Source of the DNA: Acetobacter sacchari
GTDB taxonomy: Bacteria; Pseudomonadota; Alphaproteobacteria; Acetobacterales; Acetobacteraceae
Assembly: GCF_017377715.1 (NCBI RefSeq)
Contig: NZ_JAFVMF010000006.1
Coordinates: 1 to 64,000, forward strand
Direction: 5' to 3'
Length of the DNA stretch: 64,000 bases
The notes under the pieces are model-generated. The model made no database searches, was not told the DNA's origin, and worked only from the letters and a program-made list of their open reading frames with translations. This document shows, piece by piece, positions 17,033-25,828 of the stretch (position 1 is its first letter; every line of letters starts with the position of its first letter). The position numbers and the translations under genes are program-made.

Positions 17033-17193
17033 CAGCGCCGCCCGCCATCACTCTCTCTGCCGCGTTCGCTGACGGGCTAAAATGATCTAGATCAATGAGG
17101 GAGCTGTTGTTCGCGGCGTGGTCGCGGATTGACGACGCAAGGCTTCGCTGTGGCAGGCGTTTAAAAGGCGTCCGCTGTCGCAACGTCTGGTTC

Positions 17194-18120
17194 TTAAGAC
17201 GTACGGAGCAGCCACTGGCGCACGCCTTCCATGCCATGAAAGTCATCAATGCTGCGCGCGGGAATGTCGGGCAGGGCGGTCCGCGCCATACGTGTCAAAG
17301 CCGATCCGGGGCCGAGTTCAAGAATCACCTGCGCGTCGGACTCGCGGCATCCTTGCAGGCAGGCGTCCCACCTGACTGTCTCGGCCACTTGTCGGGCGAG
17401 CCGTTCGCTACCGTCCGTCGGGCGCAGGATAGGTTCCCCGTCGAGGCCGCTCAGCAATCGTAAGCCTGTGCGTGGCGCTTTCGGTTGCAATTCCATTATG
17501 GCTTGCTTCAGCGGCTGGACGGCGTTCCGCAGCAATGGTGTGTGCGATGGGATCGAGACCCGCAGCCGGCGGGCTACCGACGCGCCTTGCTGCATGGCCA
17601 GAGCCAGCGCGGCGTCCAACTCAGAAACAGGGCCGCCGATCACTACGTTGTCGGCGGCGCTTTTTATGGCGATGAAAAGTCCCGTCTGGGCAAGAATGCG
17701 TTCCAGTCGGTCGGGTTGAAGACCGACAATTCCCGCCAGTCCCACGTCATGGGGGCTGGCGGCGTCCATCAAATCGGCCCGTGTGACGGCCAGTTTGAGA
17801 ACCTGTTCGGGCTTCAGGCACCCGGAGACGCCCCAGGCGGCGAGTTCGCCTACGCTATATCCTGCGCAGACGATGCGCGCGTCGAGTGGTCCGAGAGCCG
17901 CGTATGCGGCCAAACCCATTGTGCAGCATAGAATCTGCCCCGTTCGGTTGGAGAACAGTTGCTCCATTGGGGCAGTGCGAACGAAGGTGCGGGGGTCAGA
18001 GCCAAGAACTGTCCTGGCGGCCTGAAACACGGGTTCCGCGGAGGGATCGCTCTCGACAAGCGAAAACATCTCTCGATGCTGCGTTCCCTGCCCGGAACAA
18101 AGTATGGCGACGATAGTCAA
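17194..18120 (-). CDS. mdcH: malonate decarboxylase subunit epsilon (malonyl transferase)
   Basis: 308-residue acyltransferase of the FabD fold that loads malonyl from malonyl-CoA onto the MdcC carrier, activating the decarboxylase. The nucleophile elbow GYSVGELAAWG puts the catalytic serine at residue 89, the partner histidine lies in VSIPSHTPLL near 197, and SGQGTQ at the N-terminus matches the family. The start is a TTG, supported by GGAGG about 10 bases upstream and by homology from residue 2. Last gene of the cluster. Confidence 0.93.
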   Translation of the reverse strand: MTIVAILCSGQGTQHREMFSLVESDPSAEPVFQAARTVLGSDPRTFVRTAPMEQLFSNRTGQILCCTMGLAAYAALGPLDARIVCAGYSVGELAAWGVSGCLKPEQVLKLAVTRADLMDAASPHDVGLAGIVGLQPDRLERILAQTGLFIAIKSAADNVVIGGPVSELDAALALAMQQGASVARRLRVSIPSHTPLLRNAVQPLKQAIMELQPKAPRTGLRLLSGLDGEPILRPTDGSERLARQVAETVRWDACLQGCRESDAQVILELGPGSALTRMARTALPDIPARSIDDFHGMEGVRQWLLRTS

Positions 18121-18189
18121 GATCCGGCGTCCTCCCGGTGTGCTGCCGAAGCTGGCGGCGACGGATCGGACATGGACGCCTCGTCGTCG

Positions 18190-19149
18190 TCAAGAAGCGG
18201 CGTGAGCCAGTGGCGTTGCCGTAAGCCATAGCGCGGCCGTCAGGGTGATGAGGCTGAGCAATGTGCTGACCACCATGATCGAACCAGCGTCCCGGCTGTC
18301 GGCTTGATAACGCAGGGCGAAGAGAAGGCCAAAGAACCCTGCAGGCAATGCGAGCAGCAGAATGACGGCGTGCGCCATTTCTGCCGGCATGGGGATGATG
18401 CTGACAAGCAACACGCCGAGCAGCGGCTGTATGATATTGCACAAAACCGACAGTCCGATGATGCGCGGCGACCAGGAGACCTTCTGCGCGCTCAGGATCA
18501 GGCCGGTGACGAACAGCGCGACGCCAGCCGTGGCCTGTCCGAGAAGATCGAAGGACCGGATTATGAAAACCGGAAGTTCAAGCCCGACAAGGGCGACCGC
18601 CACGCCAAGAAACGGCGCCACGACGAGGGGCTTGAGCATCGAGCGACCGATGGACTGAAAGAGCAGGCGCACGCCGCTGATGTCCCCCTGAGCCTTGGAG
18701 GCTTCAAGAAAGGCGAGGGTCAATGGCGACATGACGATGGCGCCGGAGACAATCGCAGTTGTAATATAGAGCTTTCCAGTCGTTCCGAACACGGCGGAGG
18801 CGAGCGGTATTCCGGCGGCCGCATAGTTCGGCAACGATACGCTGAGCGCCATAACCGCCGAGACCGCGGCCGATGCGCCGAACACGAACCGCGCCAAACA
18901 CCACACCAGCGCAAATATGAGTAGCATTCCAAGGAGCAGTGTCAGGAGCAGCGGCCATTGTTCGGCCAGAACCTGACGGGAGGCCCGGGCTGTCGTCGCG
19001 AACAACGCAGCGGGAAGAGCGAACTCCATTGTCAGCACATTCAGGCTGGCGACATTGCGGTTATCAATTTTTCCTTGTTTGCCAGCGACATAGCCGGCGG
19101 CCATGATTGCGAATATTGGAACGAGAGATGTAAGAAGCACCTGGATCAT
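18190..19149 (-). CDS. mdcF: AEC-family malonate transporter
   Basis: 319 residues with about ten transmembrane helices and the five-plus-five layout of the auxin efflux carrier family. The conserved N-terminal part FAIMAAGYVAGKQG and a helix break at LSVSLPNYAAAGIPLASAVFG are visible. AEC proteins named MdcF serve malonate uptake in Klebsiella-type clusters. The symbol rests on position between mdcB and mdcH rather than on a direct substrate motif. Confidence 0.85.
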   Translation of the reverse strand: MIQVLLTSLVPIFAIMAAGYVAGKQGKIDNRNVASLNVLTMEFALPAALFATTARASRQVLAEQWPLLLTLLLGMLLIFALVWCLARFVFGASAAVSAVMALSVSLPNYAAAGIPLASAVFGTTGKLYITTAIVSGAIVMSPLTLAFLEASKAQGDISGVRLLFQSIGRSMLKPLVVAPFLGVAVALVGLELPVFIIRSFDLLGQATAGVALFVTGLILSAQKVSWSPRIIGLSVLCNIIQPLLGVLLVSIIPMPAEMAHAVILLLALPAGFFGLLFALRYQADSRDAGSIMVVSTLLSLITLTAALWLTATPLAHAAS

Positions 19150-19183
19150 TTTCTGACCTCTGTTTGTTACAGTTTTTATTTAT

Positions 19184-20047
19184 TTAAAAACGCTCGTCGA
19201 ATGCGTCGATTTTTTCAACAAATAGACTCATCGCCAGTCCATCGGCCGCGCCGCCGGGGGACAGGTTACGGGCCACAAAATCCGCATGCATAGCCGCAGC
19301 ACGAATTTTCCACCCCGGAACATTGACGCCGCCGTCGGAAAGAAACGCGCGTGCGCTCTCCTGTGCGTGGCGCAGCCCTGCGACGCCGCCACGATGAAGA
19401 AGGTTTGTGTCGTCTACGGCGGCGATCAACGCCATGCAGCATTGCACGCGCGCCGCTTCCGTATGCGTCGGGTTAGCGCGACGGCTACTGCGCAGCGCGG
19501 CGAGCCCGATTTTGTACACGACAGGAAATCCGTTCGCCGCCTCAAGGCGGGCGCCGCCCACACCATACTGAGTGCAGACGCGACCGCCGTTGCTGGTCGC
19601 CACGACCGGCGTGGCCCGAATGGCGTCGCCCCACACAGCCCGCACGACTTCGCCGCACGACATCGTGGCGTCGTATCTGGCGCGCCAGCCTGCGGCTGCA
19701 CATAGCAGGCCCAGTCCCCAGATTGCGCCGCGATGCGTATTGACGCCGTTGGTCGCCTCCAACATCGCGCGCTCGGCGGCAAGCCCTATGCGGCGCAGTT
19801 CGGAAAGAGCGGCATTCCGATGTCCCGCACCGTATAAAGATTCAAAAAATGGCTCAATTGACGAAGCGCTTTTTATGAACGTCGATACGCTCATATCCCG
19901 GTGGCTGCCGTTGTCGACGTGACTGACCAGGCCGGGTTTAGGCCAGGTCATTACCTCATCCATCAGACAATCGTGGGCAGACTGTGCCACGATTTTCGCT
20001 TCGGAAAGCTCCGGCTGCACAAGGGGAGGGGCGCCCAGGAAATTCAT
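19184..20047 (-). CDS. mdcB: triphosphoribosyl-dephospho-CoA synthase
   Basis: 287 residues of the CitG/MdcB family. It makes 2'-(5''-triphosphoribosyl)-3'-dephospho-CoA from dephospho-CoA and ATP, the precursor of the MdcC prosthetic group. Family landmarks are EVMTWPKPGLVSHVDNGSH near residue 33, TNGVNTHRGAIWGLGLLCAA mid-protein and SPGGAADGLAMSLF at the end. It overlaps mdcG by 4 bp, so precursor synthesis and transfer are coupled. Confidence 0.95.
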   Translation of the reverse strand: MNFLGAPPLVQPELSEAKIVAQSAHDCLMDEVMTWPKPGLVSHVDNGSHRDMSVSTFIKSASSIEPFFESLYGAGHRNAALSELRRIGLAAERAMLEATNGVNTHRGAIWGLGLLCAAAGWRARYDATMSCGEVVRAVWGDAIRATPVVATSNGGRVCTQYGVGGARLEAANGFPVVYKIGLAALRSSRRANPTHTEAARVQCCMALIAAVDDTNLLHRGGVAGLRHAQESARAFLSDGGVNVPGWKIRAAAMHADFVARNLSPGGAADGLAMSLFVEKIDAFDERF

Positions 20048-20730
20048 GACGCCATAACATCTCGCGAAGACGCCGTGTCGCGCGTGAAGAGAGACGTGAC
20101 TGTGACCATCTCCACGCCATGGCGCAGCGATTTTGCAAGCACTGTCTCATCGCCGTCGCGGCTCGCTGAGTCGTGTAACTCCCGCCACTGAACGCCCCGA
20201 TCGTCCGGAAATATGACCTCGCCATCGAGGCGCATCGTCAATGCGTTGGTCAGGGCGGCCAGATCGCGAAGGAGGGACGCCGTGTCGTGCCGCACGGGAT
20301 CGACGCGCCACAGGATATCCAGATCGGACGTAGCGGATAGATAATCCAGACCAGTAACGCTTTGCCAAAGCAGGCTGCCGGTCGCCTCCGGAGCGATGTC
20401 GTGACGGATCGCAAGCCGGAGCAGTTTCGCAACGTCTGGCCGCCAGAACGAATCTGGCTTTGCGTCCAGTGCGGACAAAGCCGTGGAGCCGTCGAACGGT
20501 GTAAGGGAGTCCATCGGCAAGAGAAAAGGCAGCCTGAGTTTTCCGAGCGAGGGCGGCAGCGGCAGCCCGAGGGCGACGCCAGCGTCCTCGTCTGGGGCAG
20601 GGCGCCGACAGACCAGAGGCCGACGCAGGGCAGCCCAGTCGCGGACCTCCCTAAGTGGATGGTCACCCGCGACCTCACGCCATGCTGAGGGCGAGACGGT
20701 GACCAACGCATGGCGCCGGATAAGCACCAT
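20044..20730 (-). CDS. mdcG: malonate decarboxylase holo-ACP synthase (phosphoribosyl-dephospho-CoA transferase)
   Basis: 228-residue nucleotidyltransferase that attaches the phosphoribosyl-dephospho-CoA arm to the serine of MdcC. The nucleotidyltransferase aspartate pair is in SATSDLDILWRV. RRHALVTVSPSAW at the N-terminus and WRELHDSASRDGDETVLAKS near the C-terminus are family features. The start is immediately adjacent to the mdcE stop. Confidence 0.93.
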   Translation of the reverse strand: MVLIRRHALVTVSPSAWREVAGDHPLREVRDWAALRRPLVCRRPAPDEDAGVALGLPLPPSLGKLRLPFLLPMDSLTPFDGSTALSALDAKPDSFWRPDVAKLLRLAIRHDIAPEATGSLLWQSVTGLDYLSATSDLDILWRVDPVRHDTASLLRDLAALTNALTMRLDGEVIFPDDRGVQWRELHDSASRDGDETVLAKSLRHGVEMVTVTSLFTRDTASSRDVMAS

Positions 20731-21459
20731 TCAGCGCGCTGCTTTTTCGAATTCCGCAGCGACTCTCAACGCGACGGAATAGGCGACCTTGCGGCCGCCG
20801 CGCTCCTCGCCGAGTGTGTCGCGCGTGTCGGAAGATGCTTCCAGCGTCAGGGCTGTTTCAAGGCGGTTTGAAAAATTATCCGCCTCGGACCAGTTTTCCA
20901 ACACAGCCCCGGTCGCGGCGAGGGGCGTTACGCCAGGCGCGAATATGGGCGTCGTTTCAGCTTTCTTCTCGAGGAGCTGCAGAGGAAGCTTGGTTACGCG
21001 CGCGATCGACGGAAGGTCCATGACGCTCGGATGTGCGCCATCAATCGTGATCAACGTTTGCGCAGCCAATGCGGTGGCGATGAACGCGCCCGCCGCCGCC
21101 GCGCCGTAGAGCACGGCGACAGTCCGGTGCCCCGACAGTCCGGCCAGCGTGACGACTTTCGCTAGGTGAGCAAGATATTCGTTCAGGCCAAGCATCTCGT
21201 CGCGTCGCGTCATGCGCTGGCTGGCTGTGTCGATCAGAAGCACGATCGGCGTTTTCTTGCCGTCCTGAACGATGCGGATAATCCTGCCCGCCAGTTCAGT
21301 GGCGATTTCAGGGCTGAGCGGTGCGCCGTCCGTGACTCCGACAACCTCGACAGCGGCCCCGTCCGTCAGGATGGCGCGACCGGCGAGAGTGTTGAACGGC
21401 CCGGCGACTACTTCGTGGCCAGACGGAAACAACCGTGTGAGAAGCTCAACGGGCGTCAT
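20731..21459 (-). CDS. mdcE: malonate decarboxylase subunit gamma
   Basis: 242-residue crotonase/carboxyltransferase-fold subunit that works with MdcD to decarboxylate malonyl-S-ACP to acetyl-S-ACP. Recognisable parts are GRAILTDGAAVEVVGVTDG near residue 30, VLLIDTASQRMTRRDEMLGL and GAAAAGAFIATALAAQT, which shape the active site. I place the start at the ATG giving MTPVELL, overlapping mdcD by 14 bp; a longer in-frame extension to 21534 runs over mdcD and lacks family similarity. Confidence 0.94.
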   Translation of the reverse strand: MTPVELLTRLFPSGHEVVAGPFNTLAGRAILTDGAAVEVVGVTDGAPLSPEIATELAGRIIRIVQDGKKTPIVLLIDTASQRMTRRDEMLGLNEYLAHLAKVVTLAGLSGHRTVAVLYGAAAAGAFIATALAAQTLITIDGAHPSVMDLPSIARVTKLPLQLLEKKAETTPIFAPGVTPLAATGAVLENWSEADNFSNRLETALTLEASSDTRDTLGEERGGRKVAYSVALRVAAEFEKAAR

Positions 21460-22375
21460 GTTTGATCTCCCGTTCGGAAAGAAGCGCAAGGAAAGCGTCG
21501 TCGTCGATGTCAGGAACCGACGCCGGGTCCGCAAGACCGGCGCGCGCCCAGATTTCCGGGGTGTCGCGACAATCTCCGTAACTTGACAGGCGTTTTTCCA
21601 GACGCTCCTGCTCTGCCGCCATCGTTTCCAGCGTGAACGGCGGCGCAGCGTTGCGTGAACGGGCGGCGGCGGCGCGGAAGCTGGCGACGTCGCCCTTCAC
21701 ATAACTGTCGGCCCCGCCCAGCAGCACACGGCTGCGACCACCGGTGACGCGCCAGACAAGAGCGCGGTCGCGTGAGTCAAATTCCTCCGCTCCCTTGTTG
21801 GTTTCGATGACTTCCGGCCCGGTGACGGAAATGCGCCCCTGTTCGGAAATGACGACGTGAGAGCAACAGGCCGTAACGATGCCACCACCACCGAACGCGC
21901 CCGCGCGTCCGCCGACCAGGGCCACAACGGGAATTCCTGCGGCGCGAACGCCGAGAAGCGCGCGAACGGTCTCCGACACCGCGAGTTCGCCCGCGTTCGC
22001 TTCCTGCAGACGCACTCCCCCTGTATCGAGAAGCAGCAGGACCGCGCTGACACCGTCCGGCGTTCCAGCCGCCGCCGTGACGGCGCGCAGCAGCCCGACG
22101 ATCTTCGCGCCGCTGACTTCTGCGAACGTCCCGCCCATGAACTGGCCTTCCTGGGCGATGATCGCAACAGGTTTGCCATCGAGCTGACCGCGCCCGACGA
22201 TGACTCCGTCGTCGAAAGCTGGCGGCAGATCGAACAATTCAAGATGCGGGCTCATGACCCGTTCAGCCGGGCCGAGAATTTCGTGGAATGTGTCGGCGTC
22301 GAGCACGCCTGCAATACGGTTGCGGGCGCTGGATTCGTACCAACTTGGGCTGCGGACGATTTCTTCCGGGATCAT
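21446..22375 (-). CDS. mdcD: malonate decarboxylase subunit beta
   Basis: 309-residue carboxyltransferase-fold subunit. SPSWYESSARNRIAGVLDADTF near the start, GGTFAEVSGAKIVGLLRA, LLLDTGGVRLQEANAGELA and GRAGAFGGGGIVTACCSH are hallmarks. Together with MdcE it catalyses decarboxylation without biotin. D and E are separate genes here, not fused. It overlaps mdcC by 4 bp (ATGA). Confidence 0.95.
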   Translation of the reverse strand: MIPEEIVRSPSWYESSARNRIAGVLDADTFHEILGPAERVMSPHLELFDLPPAFDDGVIVGRGQLDGKPVAIIAQEGQFMGGTFAEVSGAKIVGLLRAVTAAAGTPDGVSAVLLLLDTGGVRLQEANAGELAVSETVRALLGVRAAGIPVVALVGGRAGAFGGGGIVTACCSHVVISEQGRISVTGPEVIETNKGAEEFDSRDRALVWRVTGGRSRVLLGGADSYVKGDVASFRAAAARSRNAAPPFTLETMAAEQERLEKRLSSYGDCRDTPEIWARAGLADPASVPDIDDDAFLALLSEREIKHDAR

Positions 22376-22686
22376 GGCTGCGTCTCCAGAAGTTTTACGC
22401 CCTGAAGCAGACGCAACGTGACCGTGTCGGGCCGCGCGCCATTGTCATGGATGGAGAACCGCACTCCTCCGGGCGAAGAGCGGGCGATGAAATCCGCGAC
22501 CACAGCTTCCCACACGGCCCGAAATCCTCGGGCCGATGTGGTCACGTCCACGACGACGGCGTCGCCAGTTTCACTGCGCTCAAGCAGCACCTCAAGATTT
22601 CCTGACGCCACGACGCCGACAATCGCCTGTCGTCCGGTCCCGGGGAGCGATGCTCGCGCCTGAGCGCGAATGGTGAATGTTTCCAT
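22372..22686 (-). CDS. mdcC: malonate decarboxylase acyl carrier protein (delta subunit)
   Basis: 104-residue carrier protein. The serine expected to carry the phosphoribosyl-dephospho-CoA arm is S28 in GVVASGNLEVLLE. The conserved C-terminal part (FSIHDNGARPDTVTLRL) is intact. It lies 6 bp after mdcA and overlaps mdcD. Confidence 0.95.
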   Translation of the reverse strand: METFTIRAQARASLPGTGRQAIVGVVASGNLEVLLERSETGDAVVVDVTTSARGFRAVWEAVVADFIARSSPGGVRFSIHDNGARPDTVTLRLLQGVKLLETQP

Positions 22687-22692
22687 AACCTC

Positions 22693-24336
22693 TCACCAAT
22701 TGCGAAATTTCGACGGCGGGCTGTAAAGCCCGTCCGACCAGGTCACGAGATCACGAATGGAGCGCGCGGCGAGAAGATTGCGGCTTGCTTCCATCGGGTC
22801 CACGCCCAGATCTTCCGGACGACGGATCACGCCGCGTTGGCGCAGGGCCTCGACTTTCGCCTTGTCGCGGGCCAGGCCAACTGGCGTATAGCCGGCGACG
22901 CCGCGAATGGCCTGCTCCACATCGTCAGCGTTGCGGCACAGCAGGAGATTGGCGATGCCCTCTTCCGTCACAATGTGTGTGACGTCGTCTCCGAAGATCA
23001 TGACTGGCGCAAGTTCCATGTTCAACTTGCGAGCCAGAGCGAGACTGTCCAGTTCTTCCACGAATGCGGGCTTCATGCCCTCGCCGAAAGTTTCGACCAT
23101 CTGCACGACAAGCTTACGCCCGCGCACGAGTGGCCCGCTATCGCCCGCCGCCTCCCGTCCGGCTTTTAGCCAGGCGTCGGAAACGTGTCTGCGGCCATGA
23201 GCGTCTGAGCCCATATTTGGCGCGCCGCCGAAGCCCGCAATGCGATCCGGCGTCACCGTGGAGGAGTTGCCTGCAAGGTCGATCTGCAGCGTGGAGCCGA
23301 TGAACATGTCGCAGGCGTAAAGCCCGGCGTTCTGACACATCAGACGGTTGGAGCGTAGCGTTCCATCCTTGCCCGTGAAATAGACGTCCGGTCGTGCCGA
23401 CATATAGCGGTCCATGCCGACTTCGCTACCGAAGCAGTGGATCTGCTCCACCCAGCCGCTTTCTATAGCGGGGATGAGCGTCGGGTGCGGATTCAGCGCC
23501 CAGTGCGTCGCGACCTCGCCGCGCAGGCCCAGCTTCTCTCCGTATGTCGGAAGAAGTAGTTCAATGGCAGCCGTAGCGAAACCAATGCCGTGGTTCAGCC
23601 GCTTCGGCTTATATTCAGCATAAATTCCCTTCAGCGCGATCATGGCCATCAGGATCTGGGAATCCGTGACAGCGCCGGGATCACGGGTGAACAGGGGCTC
23701 TACATAAAAAGGTCGCGGAGCCTCGACCACAAAGTCGATCTGGTCGCCCGGAATATCGACGCGGGGAACCTTGTCCACGATCCTGTTGACCTGCGCGATG
23801 ACGACGCCGCTCTTGTAGGCGGTAGCCTCGACGATCGTTGGCGTGTCTTCAGTGTTCGGGCCTGTGTAAAGGTTACCATCCCGGTCGGCGCACACGCCTG
23901 CGATCAGCGCCACATTAGGCGTCAGATCAACATAATAGCGGGCGAACAACTCGATATAGGTATGGATGGCGCCGAGTTCGATCTTGCCCTGGTCCAGCGC
24001 GCGGGCGATAGCGCCCGACTGCGGGCCCGAATAGGAAAAATCGAGTTTTTTCGCGATCCCGAGGCGGAAGAGGTCAAGGTGCTCCGGCAGCACGAGGCCC
24101 GATTGCACTATATGCAGATCGTGAATGTCGGCCGGGTCGACCTGCGCCAGACAGGAGGCGAGGAAATCCGCCTGCTTCTGGTTGTCGCCTTCGAGGCACA
24201 CCCGGTCGCCTGATTTTATGACGCGCCGCAGCATATCCGTGGCGTTATCTGCCGCGACAACCTTGCCGTCAGCGAACGGCGCCGCAGCGTCCATCCGCGT
24301 CGCGCGTTCCGTTTTTTGTCTAGTCCAGTCCCGCAT
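22693..24336 (-). CDS. mdcA: malonate decarboxylase subunit alpha
   Basis: 547-residue CoA-transferase-like subunit that swaps malonate for acetate on the carrier protein (acetyl-S-ACP:malonate transfer). ADNATDMLRRVIKSGDRVCL at the N-terminus and the run GGAPNMGSDAHGRRHVSDAW are diagnostic. The start is taken at the ATG giving MRDWTRQ, with AGGA 9 bases upstream; a TTG three codons earlier is the alternative. First gene of the operon, divergent from a LysR regulator. Confidence 0.96.
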   Translation of the reverse strand: MRDWTRQKTERATRMDAAAPFADGKVVAADNATDMLRRVIKSGDRVCLEGDNQKQADFLASCLAQVDPADIHDLHIVQSGLVLPEHLDLFRLGIAKKLDFSYSGPQSGAIARALDQGKIELGAIHTYIELFARYYVDLTPNVALIAGVCADRDGNLYTGPNTEDTPTIVEATAYKSGVVIAQVNRIVDKVPRVDIPGDQIDFVVEAPRPFYVEPLFTRDPGAVTDSQILMAMIALKGIYAEYKPKRLNHGIGFATAAIELLLPTYGEKLGLRGEVATHWALNPHPTLIPAIESGWVEQIHCFGSEVGMDRYMSARPDVYFTGKDGTLRSNRLMCQNAGLYACDMFIGSTLQIDLAGNSSTVTPDRIAGFGGAPNMGSDAHGRRHVSDAWLKAGREAAGDSGPLVRGRKLVVQMVETFGEGMKPAFVEELDSLALARKLNMELAPVMIFGDDVTHIVTEEGIANLLLCRNADDVEQAIRGVAGYTPVGLARDKAKVEALRQRGVIRRPEDLGVDPMEASRNLLAARSIRDLVTWSDGLYSPPSKFRNW

Positions 24337-24447
24337 TGCTCCCAATCCTGTCAGGCGAGCGAATAAGGCGACAGTAGGCTCATGGGGCTGTCAGTGATAG
24401 AATAAATTTTTGACAGCTTGGTGAGTGATGTAATTAATGTTGTTATC
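24337..24447. promoter_or_regulatory. divergent mdc control region with two CTGTCA inverted repeats
   Basis: Between mdcA and the LysR gene lie two interrupted palindromes. The first is CTGTC at 24348-24352 with GACAG at 24370-24374. The second is GCTGTCA at 24387-24393 with TGACAGC at 24411-24417, perfect over 7 bp. The left arms are 40 bp apart, about four helical turns. This layout fits paired LysR-type operator sites, the first lying just upstream of the mdcA start codon. Confidence 0.6.
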
Positions 24448-25329
24448 ATGATCGACACTACGCTTTTGGAAAGTTTCCTGACGGTCGTTGAAGAGGCGAG
24501 TTTCACGCAGGCGGCGGATCGCCTCGGTCTCACGCAATCTTCGGTAAGCCAGCAGATCAAGCGCCTGGAGAATCAGGTCGGGCGGCGGCTGCTTCAGCGT
24601 TCGACCCATAAGGTCACCCTGTTGCCGGACGGTGAGAGACTGTTGGTTCATGCGCGCCGCATTTGTGGCGCAATTCAGGACGCCGAAAGAGAGTTCAACG
24701 CGCCCGGCGTGAGCGGTTTTGTACATATGGGCGTCGCTGAGGATTTTGCGACATCGCGTCTTCCCGATATTCTCAGGCGGTTTCGAAGAATTTACCCTGA
24801 CGTGACGTTGCAGATCGAGATCGGCCTGAGCGTTAACCTGCTTCAGAAGCTGCATGAGGGTGTCTTCGACATCGTGCTCGCGAAAGCGCGCCAGTCCGCG
24901 AAAGACGCTGAACCGTTGCTGGACGATCCGCTGGTCTGGGTCGCCGCGCCTGAGGAACCTGAAATCGGAACGTTGCGACCGTTGCCGCTTGCGTTGCATC
25001 CCGAACCGAGCATCAGTCGCGCCATGGTGATAGAGACGCTGGAACGGTGCGCGATCCCGTTCCGTATCGCCCATACCAGCCTTAGCATCACTGGTTTACG
25101 CGCGGGTGTCCTCGCAGGACTAGGTCTGTCCGTGTTCGGGCGTAGTTTCGTGCCTGAAGGACTGGAGGTGCTGGATCACGACGCGGTCGGACTGCCGCCG
25201 CTCCCCGCTTTGCCTTTTATTTTGGAAAAACAGAAAGGTTCAGAGGGAAACGCGGCGGTCGAGGCCCTTATCAAGGCCATACACGAAAATTTGGCGCTTC
25301 TGGACAGGCGGCGGTTTCCCGTAGCCTGA
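24448..25329 (+). CDS. LysR-type regulator of the malonate cluster
   Basis: 293 residues. The winged helix-turn-helix is at about 5-62 (SFLTVVEEASFTQAADRLGL, then SVSQQIKRLENQVG), followed by a periplasmic-binding-like effector domain. The start is the ATG giving MIDTTLLESFL; a TTG 30 bp upstream is unlikely. Divergent orientation and the paired inverted repeats in the shared 111-bp gap suggest it controls mdcA onward, as MdcR does elsewhere; this is inference. Confidence 0.92.
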   Translation: MIDTTLLESFLTVVEEASFTQAADRLGLTQSSVSQQIKRLENQVGRRLLQRSTHKVTLLPDGERLLVHARRICGAIQDAEREFNAPGVSGFVHMGVAEDFATSRLPDILRRFRRIYPDVTLQIEIGLSVNLLQKLHEGVFDIVLAKARQSAKDAEPLLDDPLVWVAAPEEPEIGTLRPLPLALHPEPSISRAMVIETLERCAIPFRIAHTSLSITGLRAGVLAGLGLSVFGRSFVPEGLEVLDHDAVGLPPLPALPFILEKQKGSEGNAAVEALIKAIHENLALLDRRRFPVA

Positions 25330-25828
25330 TGGATGCTCGCTGAGCGTCGCTCTGAGCAGGGTAGGGTATGCCCTGCTCAAATAAATACACTGATACAGAG
25401 TAGATTATTCATTGAAATAGTGAGGCTGGGTATTCTCGTAAATCCAGGATTTGATCAAAATTGATGGTTGTTTTTGACTGACGGTGATGGCGCTCGGCGA
25501 ACGCGTCGCGGCGGTAATTCCGGCGGAGCGCATACGGTCTATAGTCGAAGGGGCGCAAATCGGCGGTCGCAGTTTTTAAAATACTTTAATTTTGAATAAA
25601 TAATCTAAAAATACCCCTCTATCGATCCTGGGCGTGTTCTCGCTAATCGCAATTCAGATCGTTCAATAATCTGAGCAATTGTTTCGAGTGTGTGTGCAGC
25701 AAGGGGTTGCCATTGTGCAGACACGAAGCAGTCAGGGGAGGGCGACTTCCAAAAGAAACGCACAACGCCCGTTTCCGGGCGTCATGTTAAAAAGAGCCGA
25801 CGTGAGGTTGGGCTCTCTCGGCACGACC
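25330..25828. other. intergenic region between LysR gene and gatB
   Basis: No gene is seen. It holds a GAGCAGGG/CCCTGCTC hairpin at 25354-25378 just after the LysR gene (no T-run, so a weak terminator or RNA-stabilising stem), an A/T-rich middle at 25380-25650, and the gatB terminator at 25765-25782. Confidence 0.5.
25751..25782 (-). terminator. likely gatCAB terminator
   Basis: ACGCCCG and CGGGCGT form a perfect 7-bp stem with a TTTC loop on the plus strand (25765-25782). Read on the minus strand it is followed after six bases by TTTCTTTT. It lies 47 bp past the gatB stop. Confidence 0.65.

Noticed and set aside
24391-25074. 227-codon minus-strand frame over the LysR gene
   Set aside because: Antisense to a clear helix-turn-helix and effector domain; no independent evidence.
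25354-25378. Intrinsic terminator of the LysR gene
   Set aside because: The GAGCAGGG/CCCTGCTC stem is good, but AAATAAAT rather than a T-run follows on the coding strand, so it is only noted as a hairpin.
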